A DNA stretch of 42,450 nt from Bacteroidales bacterium (lineage in GTDB: Bacteria > Bacteroidota > Bacteroidia > Bacteroidales > WCHB1-69). Below the pieces are notes generated by a model. It saw only the letters and a list, made by a program, of their open reading frames with translations, did not search any database and was not told the origin of the DNA. Both the position numbers and the translations under genes were made by a program. Shown piece by piece: positions 8,713 through 15,546 of this stretch (position 1 is its first letter; the number at the start of each line of letters is the position of its first letter). The stretch spans positions 1 through 42,450 of the forward strand of contig JAKSMD010000008.1 in NCBI GenBank assembly GCA_024400815.1, written 5' to 3'.

Positions 8713-9711
8713 ATGCGTCAATCTAATTTTGAATTGTTGAGAATCGTTGCCATGCTGCTGGTACTTACCGTACATGCCGGCTTTTACGCATTAGGCATGC
8801 CGACCGCCGAGACAGGAACGCTTGCTGCAGTAACACGTATTTTTTTTCAGTCGGTCTCCGTTATCGCTGTGCTGCTTTTTGTACTGATATCTGGTTGGTT
8901 TGGTATTCGCACTAAAGTGAAAAGTGTGTTGAGATTCGTTCTGCAATGCTTGTTTTATTCGCTGATTATCTATCTGATTATGCTATGCCTCGGTCGTGCC
9001 AAATTCGATTGGAAGTCGGTGCAGAATGTCTTGTTCTTTGTCAATTCATTTTGGTTTGTAAAGGCCTATATGATGTTGATGATATTGGCTCCGATATTGA
9101 ATGCTTTTGTGGAACATGCCGATGAACGCCAATTTCGCTGGCTGCTGGTGGCTTTTTTTGTTTTCCAAAGCATCTATGGGTGGCTGACGACAGGCGCTGC
9201 CTGGTTGGAACGTGGTTATTCTGTGGTGGCGTTCATTGGTTTGTATATGCTGGCTCGTTATGTCCGTCTCTATCCGTCACGCCCATTTACGCTCCATCGG
9301 AAATACGATATGCTGATTTACTGGATTATCGTCATTGCGCAAACGGTAGTGCTATTGGCTATGATTCGCCACGGCCGCACACCCGACACTTGCGATAAGG
9401 TCTTCCGCCTTACTAGTCCGTTTGTGATTGCCGAAGCGCTCTATCTAATGCTTTATTTCAGCAAATTGAATTTTCAAAATAAATTTGTCAATTGGATGGC
9501 CGGTTCCTGCTTTGCGGTTTTCCTCATTCAGCAGAATCCCTATTTCGGACGCCCTATCTACGCCCATACGTTGCAACATATCTATGCCATTAGCAGCGGC
9601 CCAGTCTGTGTTCTCTTGTTTGCTGCTTACATACTCATTATTTTTGTCTCCGCTATCTTGCTTGACCAAATTTGGAAACTCATTGACTGTCGTTGCTTTG
9701 CGAAACGATGA
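8713..9711 (+). CDS. Membrane acyltransferase (acyltransferase 3 family)
   Basis: A 332-residue integral membrane protein with about ten hydrophobic segments. The opening 'NFELLRIVAMLLVLTVHAG' is the acyltransferase-3 signature: an Arg in the first helix followed by a conserved His about ten residues later (His21). These enzymes move acetyl or other acyl groups from cytoplasm to exported carbohydrates such as O-antigen, capsule or peptidoglycan. The substrate cannot be told from sequence. It lies 9 nt after the fucosidase and is probably cotranscribed. It converges on menA across a 71-bp gap in which no clear terminator hairpin was found. Confidence 0.88.
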   Translation: MRQSNFELLRIVAMLLVLTVHAGFYALGMPTAETGTLAAVTRIFFQSVSVIAVLLFVLISGWFGIRTKVKSVLRFVLQCLFYSLIIYLIMLCLGRAKFDWKSVQNVLFFVNSFWFVKAYMMLMILAPILNAFVEHADERQFRWLLVAFFVFQSIYGWLTTGAAWLERGYSVVAFIGLYMLARYVRLYPSRPFTLHRKYDMLIYWIIVIAQTVVLLAMIRHGRTPDTCDKVFRLTSPFVIAEALYLMLYFSKLNFQNKFVNWMAGSCFAVFLIQQNPYFGRPIYAHTLQHIYAISSGPVCVLLFAAYILIIFVSAILLDQIWKLIDCRCFAKR

Positions 9712-9782
9712 TGATGGTCCTTGGAACCGATGTTCATTGGCACATAGGACATAGATCTGCTTGCTACAGTATTTATTACTTT

Positions 9783-10664
9783 CTATCTAATCGTTATCGC
9801 GAATAGCGCGAGCAAAACATAGGTTACGTTGACCAGTCCCGCCCCTAACAGGCATTTGTTGTATTGGCCGCCTTCGGCTTTCTTTGTTTTGGCAAAGAGT
9901 AAGAGGCCGGCAAAGACTATGGCCATCGGCAAACTAAATCCAAAGGCCAAGTAGGCGAACAGCGGCATGAGCAGTACAACGACAAACATGCCGAGTTCGC
10001 CGGCGCGCTTGCCGAAGCGCACGGGGAAGGTCTTCTTGCCCACGGCTTTGTCGCTTTCAATGTCGCGCAAGTTGTTGATGATGAGCACGCACATGGAAAT
10101 CAGTCCGCAGACGGCGCCCGCGTGGAACGATTGCCACGAGAAGGTGTGCGTTTGCAGATAGTAGGTGCCGGGGGTGGCAATCACGCCGTAGTACAAAAAC
10201 ACGAAGATGTCGGCGATGCCCAGGTAGGAGAGCGAGTGATTCGTGGCGGTGTAAAGCCAGGCGAACAGCAGGGCGGTGAGCCCGATGGCTAAGATGGGCA
10301 GGCAGCCGGCAAGATGGAAGCTGCCGTCGCACATGCCAGCGCTCACAGTCAGGAAAATCCCGGAGAGCAGGGCAATGCCGAGGGTGATGAAGATGGCGGT
10401 CCGCATTTGTCCGATGTTGACATCGCCTTCTGCCAAGGCACGTTTGAAGCCCACGCGGCCGGCCTTGTCCGCCCCGCGCTTGAAGTCGTAGTAGTCGTTG
10501 ATGAGGTTGGAAAGGATTTGCAGTGCCAGTGCGCACACTATCGTCAGCATTCCCACGCGCCAGGAAATGTTGGTGGTGACGAGCAGTCCCACGATGACAG
10601 GACAGAGGGAGGCGAAAAGTGTCTGCGGACGAATGATTTTGAGCCAGAGGAGTGTTTTTTTCAT
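9783..10664 (-). CDS. menA: 1,4-dihydroxy-2-naphthoate polyprenyltransferase
   Basis: A 293-residue UbiA-superfamily membrane prenyltransferase that joins a polyprenyl chain to 1,4-dihydroxy-2-naphthoate in menaquinone synthesis. The first Asp-rich motif is 'NDYYDFKRGAD' (Asp57, Asp60, Asp66), and the second is 'NNLRDIESDKAVGKKT'. Several hydrophobic helices surround them. The start at 10664 is chosen because 'MKKTLLWLKIIRPQT' begins the family domain and gives a 4-nt ATGA overlap with the stop of menG. The open frame continues upstream to 11000, but that part is antisense-frame sequence of menG. It is the last gene of the unit 196-residue protein - menG - menA. Confidence 0.93.
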   Translation of the reverse strand: MKKTLLWLKIIRPQTLFASLCPVIVGLLVTTNISWRVGMLTIVCALALQILSNLINDYYDFKRGADKAGRVGFKRALAEGDVNIGQMRTAIFITLGIALLSGIFLTVSAGMCDGSFHLAGCLPILAIGLTALLFAWLYTATNHSLSYLGIADIFVFLYYGVIATPGTYYLQTHTFSWQSFHAGAVCGLISMCVLIINNLRDIESDKAVGKKTFPVRFGKRAGELGMFVVVLLMPLFAYLAFGFSLPMAIVFAGLLLFAKTKKAEGGQYNKCLLGAGLVNVTYVLLALFAITIR

Positions 10665-11350
10665 TTGGTAGCTGTGTAAATAGAGGTTATTCCGAAAGAT
10701 AGTGTTTGGCAGTGGGCGTTGTTGAATCCGGCTTGGGTGAGGTGCTGGCACATCTCGTCGCCCCAGATAAAATCTTTTACACTGCGGTTGAGGTACGAGT
10801 AGGCGGTTTTGTCTTTGCTCAGCCAGCGCCCGACAGTGGGCAGGATATGGGAAAAATAAAGGTCGTAGGCCCAGCGGACGAGGCAGTTTTCGGGATATGA
10901 GAATTCGAGGATGACGAGTTGCCCATGGGGGCGTAAGACGCGTTGCATCTCCTGCAGTCCGCGGTCGAGGTCCGAGAAGTTGCGCACACCGTACGCGCAA
11001 GTTACGGTGTCGAAGTGACCGTCAGGGTAGGGGAGTTCCAACGCGCTGCCCTGCTCGAAGGTGATGCGCTCCGACAAGTTCTGCTTGCGCACCTTCTCTT
11101 CCCCGATGCGCATCATCTCTGCGGAAAGGTCGATGCCGGTGACGTGGTCGGCTTTCTGCTGCCGCATAATTTCTATGGCGAGGTCTGCCGTGCCAATGGC
11201 GACGTCGAGAAGTTGCCCGCAGGGTTGCAGCCGACTGACGGCCTTTCTGCGCCACCGCTTGTCAATGTTGAGCGACAGCAGGTGGTTGAGCTTGTCGTAG
11301 GTGCCCGCAATGCGGTCGAAGAGGGTGCCTATGTTCTGTTTTTCGTTCAT
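10661..11350 (-). CDS. menG: Demethylmenaquinone methyltransferase (UbiE/MenG)
   Basis: A 229-residue SAM-dependent class I methyltransferase that carries out the last step of menaquinone synthesis, C-methylation of demethylmenaquinone. The family start 'FDRIAGTYDKLNHLLS' is present. The SAM-binding motif reads 'LLDVAIGTADLAIE', with Ala-Asp where GTGD is usual. The diagnostic 'GVRNF' appears after 'VTCAYG'. The length is typical. It overlaps menA by 4 nt, so MenG and MenA are almost certainly translationally coupled. The gene is GC-rich compared with the surface protein genes of the window. Confidence 0.95.
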   Translation of the reverse strand: MNEKQNIGTLFDRIAGTYDKLNHLLSLNIDKRWRRKAVSRLQPCGQLLDVAIGTADLAIEIMRQQKADHVTGIDLSAEMMRIGEEKVRKQNLSERITFEQGSALELPYPDGHFDTVTCAYGVRNFSDLDRGLQEMQRVLRPHGQLVILEFSYPENCLVRWAYDLYFSHILPTVGRWLSKDKTAYSYLNRSVKDFIWGDEMCQHLTQAGFNNAHCQTLSFGITSIYTATK

Positions 11351-11356
11351 AAAAAA

Positions 11357-11398
11357 GTGATCTGTGAGTAGTGAACTGTGAACTGAGTTAAGAAGTTA
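11357..11398 (+). repeat. Degenerate heptamer repeat (GTGAACT-like), six units
   Basis: Six consecutive 7-nt units read GTGATCT, GTGAGTA, GTGAACT, GTGAACT, GAGTTAA, GAAGTTA. They fill most of the gap between menG and the conserved hypothetical upstream of it. Similar 7- or 8-nt phrase-like repeats occur at 14957, 15478 and 33998. Confidence 0.75.
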
Positions 11399-11986
11399 GT
11401 AGGATGTTCTTTGAAACTTGAAACCTACAGCAGTCTCGTCATATAGGTAGGAATCATCATTATCCCAGCGCCTGCATCTTGTATCCCATCCGGAAAGTTG
11501 CACGGCGGCACCCATAAGGTAGAGTTGGTGCAGGCAGGCGACGTATGCCTCAAAAGCCTGCTGCGTGCCGGGTTCTATGTTTTCGTGGCGGAGGGTGGAA
11601 TAGGCCATTTCAGCGCACGACTGCACCAAGGCCTCCGTGGTGTCGTAGTCGGGCGTGTGAAGTTGCAGCACGTCGCGGCGGATGTATTCGTCCATACTGT
11701 CGAAACCCTCCTTGTCGCGCAAATAGAGGTACAGGTCTTCAAGGTTGCCATAGATTTCCCACTCTTCGTCCCAGAACTTGGCCACCGCCATGCCGACGTA
11801 CATCATCCAGCCGAGGCTCACGGTGGGGTAGTCTCTGAACTCTCTAATGCCGTCAACCATATAGGATTGCCCGATGGACGGCCACTTGTCCTCGATGTCG
11901 ATGGCATCGGGGAAACGAGTGTCTATTTCGTTTTGTGACAGGAGGTATTGATATAGGTTTTCGTGTATTTTTTCATCAAATGTCAT
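11396..11986 (-). CDS. Conserved hypothetical protein, probable 3' frameshift
   Basis: A 196-residue acidic, probably cytoplasmic protein rich in Tyr, Trp and Met ('TVSLGWMMYVGMAVAKFWD', 'YVACLHQLYLMGAAVQL'). I know it only as a conserved Bacteroidota hypothetical without a defined function. The start at 11986 fits the promoter-like TACGTTTG at 12015-12022. The last 31 residues (after 'GAAVQLS') look unnatural. In another frame the same bases read 'RMGYKMQALG' and stop at 11460-11462, a more plausible end, and the extension reads through repeat-like DNA (TTTGAAACTTGAAA). A one-base indel near 11490-11500 would explain this. It lies 45 nt upstream of menG. Confidence 0.75.
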   Translation of the reverse strand: MTFDEKIHENLYQYLLSQNEIDTRFPDAIDIEDKWPSIGQSYMVDGIREFRDYPTVSLGWMMYVGMAVAKFWDEEWEIYGNLEDLYLYLRDKEGFDSMDEYIRRDVLQLHTPDYDTTEALVQSCAEMAYSTLRHENIEPGTQQAFEAYVACLHQLYLMGAAVQLSGWDTRCRRWDNDDSYLYDETAVGFKFQRTSY

Positions 11987-12014
11987 AAGGATAATAGTGT
12001 AAAATTTCCAACGG

Positions 12015-12022
12015 CAAACGTA
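12015..12022 (-). promoter_or_regulatory. Putative -7 box (TACGTTTG, minus strand)
   Basis: On the minus strand the string TTGTTGTACGTTTGCCG contains a TAnnTTTG match, 28 nt before the start of the 196-residue hypothetical. It shares the extended TTGTACnTTTGCCG form with three other sites in the window. Confidence 0.55.
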
Positions 12023-12096
12023 CAACAAAAAATCCAATTCCGAAAATGGGTGATAATTTTGGGGTTGCCATTGTAGCCCCGTTGCGCGCACCGTCT

Positions 12097-13086
12097 CTAC
12101 TGTTTGTGTGCCAGCGTAATCACTGTGATTTCCTGGGGCACGCCCACCCGGAAGGGCACGGTGCAGCCGATGCCCGTGTTGACGTAGAGCGACTGGCTGC
12201 CTTCGGTGTAGAGTCCGTCGCTGTCGGGATAGATCCAGCGGGCGGGCGTCCAGCCGAAAATGCGGAACTGTGCCGCGTGGGTGTGGCCCGAGAGCGTCAG
12301 AGGTATGTCTGAGCCGAGCACCTCGCCGCGCCAGTGCGTGGGGTCGTGCGTGAGCAATACGCGGAATCCGCCAGTGCCGCTCAGCGCCTGCGCCAGGTTG
12401 CCACGCTTGATGGGACTGATGCCGTTGCCCCCGCAACTCTGGTTTTCACTGCCCAAGATGGAGAGCGTGTCGCCACCGCGCACAAGCATCTGCGACTCGT
12501 TCAGCAAGAGGTTCCACCCCAGCACGTTGCGTTCCGTCTCAATCAGCCGGGCCACCGCCTGCGCTTTCTGCTCGTCGCTGAAACTGTGTACGTAGGTGGC
12601 GTAGTCGTGGTTGCCTAACACGGAGACGACGCCGTCTTTGGCGTGCAGCGAGCGGAGGATTTCCACAAACGGGGTCACCTCGTTCGCCGTCATAGAGACC
12701 AAGTCGCCGGTGAAGCAGATGAGGTCGGGGTGCAGCGCATTGATTTTGTCGATGGTCTGTTGCAGCCGCTCGGGATGGCGTTCGAAGGTGGAGACGTGCA
12801 GGTCGGAGATCTGCACAATGCGGTAGCCGTCGAAGGCAGCGGGCACCTGTTCGTGCGTGAAGGTCACCTCTTTCACCGTGGTGCGGTACAGTCCGACGAG
12901 GTTGCCGTACGCAATGACGATGAGGCACAGCGCCACCAGGCCCACGGCGGTCCAGCCGAACGGGCGGTAGGGCACGCTGAACCGCGCGCACTTGCCTACG
13001 AGCCACGAGAGCGCAAACAGAATGTGCGGCACCAACGCCAACACAATACACAAAAACAGGGTGCTGTAAATGAGAAATTTGGTCAT
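12097..13086 (-). CDS. Membrane-anchored metallophosphoesterase (calcineurin-like)
   Basis: A 329-residue protein with two N-terminal membrane segments (about 4-30 and 44-66) and a calcineurin-like phosphoesterase domain. The metal-binding motifs are all present: 'ISDLH' (Asp95, His97), 'FTGDLV' (Asp128), 'LGNHDY' (Asn159, His160), 'LLTHDP' and 'LSGHTHAAQF'. The layout resembles YaeI-type phosphodiesterases, known in E. coli to act near the lipid A / membrane surface, but the substrate is not evident. The start lies 1 nt from the stop of the upstream deacylase gene, so the two form an operon. Confidence 0.92.
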   Translation of the reverse strand: MTKFLIYSTLFLCIVLALVPHILFALSWLVGKCARFSVPYRPFGWTAVGLVALCLIVIAYGNLVGLYRTTVKEVTFTHEQVPAAFDGYRIVQISDLHVSTFERHPERLQQTIDKINALHPDLICFTGDLVSMTANEVTPFVEILRSLHAKDGVVSVLGNHDYATYVHSFSDEQKAQAVARLIETERNVLGWNLLLNESQMLVRGGDTLSILGSENQSCGGNGISPIKRGNLAQALSGTGGFRVLLTHDPTHWRGEVLGSDIPLTLSGHTHAAQFRIFGWTPARWIYPDSDGLYTEGSQSLYVNTGIGCTVPFRVGVPQEITVITLAHKQ

Positions 13087-13087
13087 A

Positions 13088-13624
13088 TTATATCACGATG
13101 GCTTGGTGCCCGGTGTGTTTCAAGTATTTGTCGAAGAGGTCACGCATGCTGAATTTCATGAAGCAGTTGTTGGTGCCGTCGGTGCAGGCGTACTCGTCGC
13201 GGTCGGCGACTTCCTTGTCGATGACGAGGGTGATGAGGTGCTCGGGGTCGTTGATGAGGCCCAGAATCGTGGTGGCTCCGATGCGCGTGCCGAGCTTTTC
13301 CCACAGCATTTCACCGGGGGCAAAAGAGACGCGCGGAATGTTCAGTGCCCCGCAGAACTCCTTGGTCACAAACGGCTTCTCTCCCGTGGTGACATATAGA
13401 TAGAACTTGGTTTGCTGGCGGTTGCAGACGAAAATGGTCTTCACCACCGGACACTGCAGTCCTTCGGAAATGAAGACGCAGTCTTCCATCGTGCTGCCGT
13501 CATCGGTATCTACGCGGCGGAAGGGAATCTCCAACTGTTGCAGGGTTTCGTAGATATGCTGCTGTGTTTCTGTTTCAAATTGCGCTGGCGGCGTGGTCAT
13601 CTGTTCGCTGACAAAAAAGCTCAT
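13088..13624 (-). CDS. YbaK/ProX-type aminoacyl-tRNA deacylase
   Basis: A 178-residue free-standing editing domain of the YbaK/ProXp family, which hydrolyses mischarged aminoacyl-tRNA. The family features are the 'VVKTIFVCN' strand with its conserved Lys and the 'RIGATTILGLINDP' block. 'YLYVTTGEKPF' fits the 'prolyl-tRNA synthetase associated domain' group. The start at 13624 ('MSFFVSEQM') is chosen because it lies 22 nt downstream of a promoter-like TACTTTTG at 13647-13654; the ATG at 13600 ('MTTPPAQFE') is an alternative. It is followed after 1 nt by the metallophosphoesterase. Confidence 0.88.
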   Translation of the reverse strand: MSFFVSEQMTTPPAQFETETQQHIYETLQQLEIPFRRVDTDDGSTMEDCVFISEGLQCPVVKTIFVCNRQQTKFYLYVTTGEKPFVTKEFCGALNIPRVSFAPGEMLWEKLGTRIGATTILGLINDPEHLITLVIDKEVADRDEYACTDGTNNCFMKFSMRDLFDKYLKHTGHQAIVI

Positions 13625-13646
13625 AGTCTGTGTTTTTTTAGGGCGG

Positions 13647-13654
13647 CAAAAGTA
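13647..13654 (-). promoter_or_regulatory. Putative -7 box (TACTTTTG, minus strand)
   Basis: A TAnnTTTG match within ATTTTGTACTTTTGCCGCC on the minus strand, 22 nt before the deacylase start codon. Confidence 0.6.
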
Positions 13655-13691
13655 CAAAATTAGTGAATAGTGAAGCTGCGGTCCTGATACC

Positions 13692-13802
13692 TTATCTCTT
13701 TCTTATCGCTTTCACGATCACTTGGAAATCTTCCGGCAGCATAGACAATGCCTGTAATTCCATATCTTCAGGAATCCCATAAAATGCGCCTGCGGCGCGC
13801 CT
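13692..13802 (-). pseudogene. Possible 3' remnant of an unidentified gene
   Basis: A 36-codon open stretch on the minus strand ends in TAA at 13692 and reads '...FYGIPEDMELQALSM' then 'LPEDFQVIVKAIRKR'. This looks like a genuine amphipathic protein end and is preceded by an in-frame stop at 13803. No start or domain is visible, so it may be the tail of a gene lost to rearrangement. The family is unknown. Confidence 0.3.
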
Positions 13803-13803
13803 T

Positions 13804-13860
13804 CACCAATTAGAATAATGAGAATAATTATTTTAATAATTTTAATTATTCTAATTTGTG
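13804..13860. repeat. AT-rich imperfect palindrome
   Basis: The 16-nt arms 13804-13819 and 13845-13860 are inverted copies with 15 of 16 matches (core AATTAGAATAAT). The spacer itself is made of further ATTATTTTAAT-like inverted pieces. It borders the ORF remnant on one side and the GC-rich palindrome at 13888 on the other, and could be a small non-autonomous element or its edge. Confidence 0.6.
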
Positions 13861-13887
13861 AATGCGGAGCATAGCGACCCTCCCAGC

Positions 13888-13907
13888 GGACGCGATAAAT
13901 CGCGTCC
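13888..13907. repeat. REP-like palindrome GGACGCGAT-AA-ATCGCGTCC
   Basis: A perfect inverted repeat with 9-nt arms and a 2-nt centre. Short GC-rich palindromes of this kind are typical of dispersed REP-type elements. A second palindrome, AGAGGTT-GG-AACCTCT at 13912-13927, follows directly and ends on the first base of the DUF3089 gene's stop codon. Confidence 0.7.
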
Positions 13908-13926
13908 CTACAGAGGTTGGAACCTC

Positions 13927-14907
13927 TTATTGCAAATTGCTGTGACTGTGGGGCCCTCCTTTCATTCCTCTAATCCTGTCCTTGACATTTTTCTGCAGAT
14001 TGCGGTAGAAAAACTGGTAGTCGTAAATGTGGTAGATGCCGTTGGGAAAGATGATGCCGGGGTAGTCGGTGGGCGCCACGTCTGTGACAATGAGCGTGCT
14101 GCGTCGGGCATCCAAATACGCGCCGGTAAGCTGCGGAATTTCCTCTTGGATGGTGCCGTCGTAATTCATAAAGCAGGCCCCAAGATTGAGCGTGCGGTCG
14201 GCGGGCACGGTGTCGGTGCGCCAGTTCAGCGGATTGATAGCATAGGTGAATGTCCCTTTAGGCACCATCATCGAAGTTTCCATTCTGGGGGCCTCCGAAT
14301 TGAAGGAGACAATCACGCCCGTGTCAAATTCACTTTGTGCCATCTTCAAAAAAGGATACAGCCGCAAATCCTCGTCCGTGATGCGCCAGCCGATGGCGTA
14401 GGCGGCCACCAATCTGCGCTGCAGGGATTTCTTGCGGAAGCAGTCTTTCATCAATCGCAACAGCATATCGCTGCCCTGTGAAAAGCCGGCCAGGACAAGC
14501 GGGCGCCTTTTGTCAGAAACGGACAGGTAGTGTTTGAACGCAGCTCTCACGTCCTTATAGGCTAAGTGCAGTGCGGCGGCGGCAGTTACGCTGTCGGCCT
14601 GATACGCAGCAAAGGTGGCCTGGCGATAATAGGGTGCGTAGAGGTTGGCATTTTGGTCGTAGATGCCGCGCTCCATATTCAGCGCTCCGCAAAAACGATA
14701 GCGCGCGACACTGTCGTCCAATGCCATATTCATTTGTCCGTTTTTGCCATAATCAACTGTCGGGCAAAGAAGGAACACGTCCGCACTTTTGTCCGCCGCT
14801 GTCTCGTAATATGCCCAGTAATACGTGTCTGCATAGTTGGGCTTCTGGGCCAGTACGAAGTCCCACGAAAGAACGATTATGGCGGTAAGGCAAAATATTT
14901 TTTTCAT
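13927..14907 (-). CDS. Secreted DUF3089 alpha/beta hydrolase
   Basis: A 326-residue protein with a signal peptide (about residues 1-21, ending 'VLAQ') and an alpha/beta-hydrolase core of the DUF3089 type. The nucleophile elbow is 'AGFSQGSDM', with Ser near residue 143. 'NLYAPYYRQATF' upstream of it is characteristic of DUF3089. An esterase or lipase activity is likely, but the substrate is unknown. The start at 14907 is preferred over an ATG five codons upstream because 'MKKIFCLTAIIV' starts the signal peptide. The C-terminal few residues ('GGPHSHSNLQ') overlap the edge of the palindromic region, so the natural end may have been altered. Confidence 0.87.
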   Translation of the reverse strand: MKKIFCLTAIIVLSWDFVLAQKPNYADTYYWAYYETAADKSADVFLLCPTVDYGKNGQMNMALDDSVARYRFCGALNMERGIYDQNANLYAPYYRQATFAAYQADSVTAAAALHLAYKDVRAAFKHYLSVSDKRRPLVLAGFSQGSDMLLRLMKDCFRKKSLQRRLVAAYAIGWRITDEDLRLYPFLKMAQSEFDTGVIVSFNSEAPRMETSMMVPKGTFTYAINPLNWRTDTVPADRTLNLGACFMNYDGTIQEEIPQLTGAYLDARRSTLIVTDVAPTDYPGIIFPNGIYHIYDYQFFYRNLQKNVKDRIRGMKGGPHSHSNLQ

Positions 14908-14956
14908 ATTTGTAATTATCATTATATCGTTTTTTAACGCCCTAATCCCTAACCCC

Positions 14957-14998
14957 TTAACTCCTAACTCTTAACTTTTAACTTTTAACTCTTAACTC
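14957..14998 (+). repeat. Heptamer repeat (TTAACTY), six units
   Basis: Six consecutive units: TTAACTC, CTAACTC, TTAACTT, TTAACTT, TTAACTC, TTAACTC. Less regular CCCTAAT/CCCTTAACTC copies lie on both sides, filling the gap between the DUF3089 gene and the small membrane protein. Confidence 0.85.
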
Positions 14999-15010
14999 CC
15001 CCCTAATCCC

Positions 15011-15433
15011 TTAACTCTTCACCTGATATGTCTCCATCGCAAAATACTTCTTTCTGATAAGCCATTCGTAGAGGAGCCAGAGCACGAAGTAACCGTTGGT
15101 GAAGATTTTGTAGATGAGTCCCCAGGGTTGCGGGAGCGTGAAGAAGAAGTCGGCGAACCAGCAGACGATGTCGATGACGAAGAGGTAGTCCCACCACTTT
15201 TCACGGTCGTGGAAGGCCACCACGTTGACAGCGCCGTCGGTGACGTTTATCGGGGTAGAGGCAGACAATATCGGCACCATGCTCTGAATGGTGACCACAT
15301 AATGCCCTTCCGGAATCTCGATGTTCACTTCATTGCCTTTCATTATGCCGAGTAACACGCCGTTAATCCACACTTTGTGCGGAATGGTCATCGAGAATTT
15401 CGAGCGCTGCTGTATGATGCGAAGGTGAGACAA
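15011..15433 (-). CDS. Small membrane protein with N-terminal beta domain (PEGA/DUF2846-like)
   Basis: A 140-residue protein if started at TTG (15433), or 126 residues from ATG 15391. The N-terminal part ('HKVWINGVLLGIMKGNEV' ... 'IPEGHYVVTI') looks like the small beta-sandwich of PEGA/DUF2846-type proteins that present a loop of ligand-neutral sequence outside the membrane. Two hydrophobic segments follow ('YLFVIDIVCWFADFFFTL' and 'GYFVLWLLYEWLI'). The residues before the ATG ('SHLRIIQQRSKFS') resemble the first strand of the domain, which favours the TTG start; an in-frame TGA lies 30 nt further upstream. The function is unknown. Confidence 0.7.
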   Translation of the reverse strand: MSHLRIIQQRSKFSMTIPHKVWINGVLLGIMKGNEVNIEIPEGHYVVTIQSMVPILSASTPINVTDGAVNVVAFHDREKWWDYLFVIDIVCWFADFFFTLPQPWGLIYKIFTNGYFVLWLLYEWLIRKKYFAMETYQVKS

Positions 15434-15546
15434 TTCTGTTATGCGAGGATGGGTTAATTGTCAATGTCAAAGTTAAAGTAGAGGGGTAGAAAGGTAGAGG
15501 GGTAGAGGGATGTTCCCGAAAGTCAAGGTCAAAGTAGAGAAGCGGT
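15434..15546. repeat. Intergenic octamer and TCAA-type repeats
   Basis: This gap contains four 8-nt units at 15478-15509 (GTAGAGGG, GTAGAAAG, GTAGAGGG, GTAGAGGG), flanked by GTCAATGTCAAAG and AGTCAAGGTCAAAG strings. The same two motifs occur together at 34029-34099. No gene or terminator hairpin is seen here. Confidence 0.7.

Noticed and set aside
10665..11000. N-terminal extension of menA to 11000
   Set aside because: The extra residues are Arg/Pro-rich out-of-frame sequence of menG; the prenyltransferase domain starts at 10664, where the ATGA overlap lies.
11987..12436. N-terminal extension of the 196-residue protein to 12436
   Set aside because: It covers the promoter region and the 3' part of the metallophosphoesterase gene in another frame; the composition is Arg/His-rich and unnatural.
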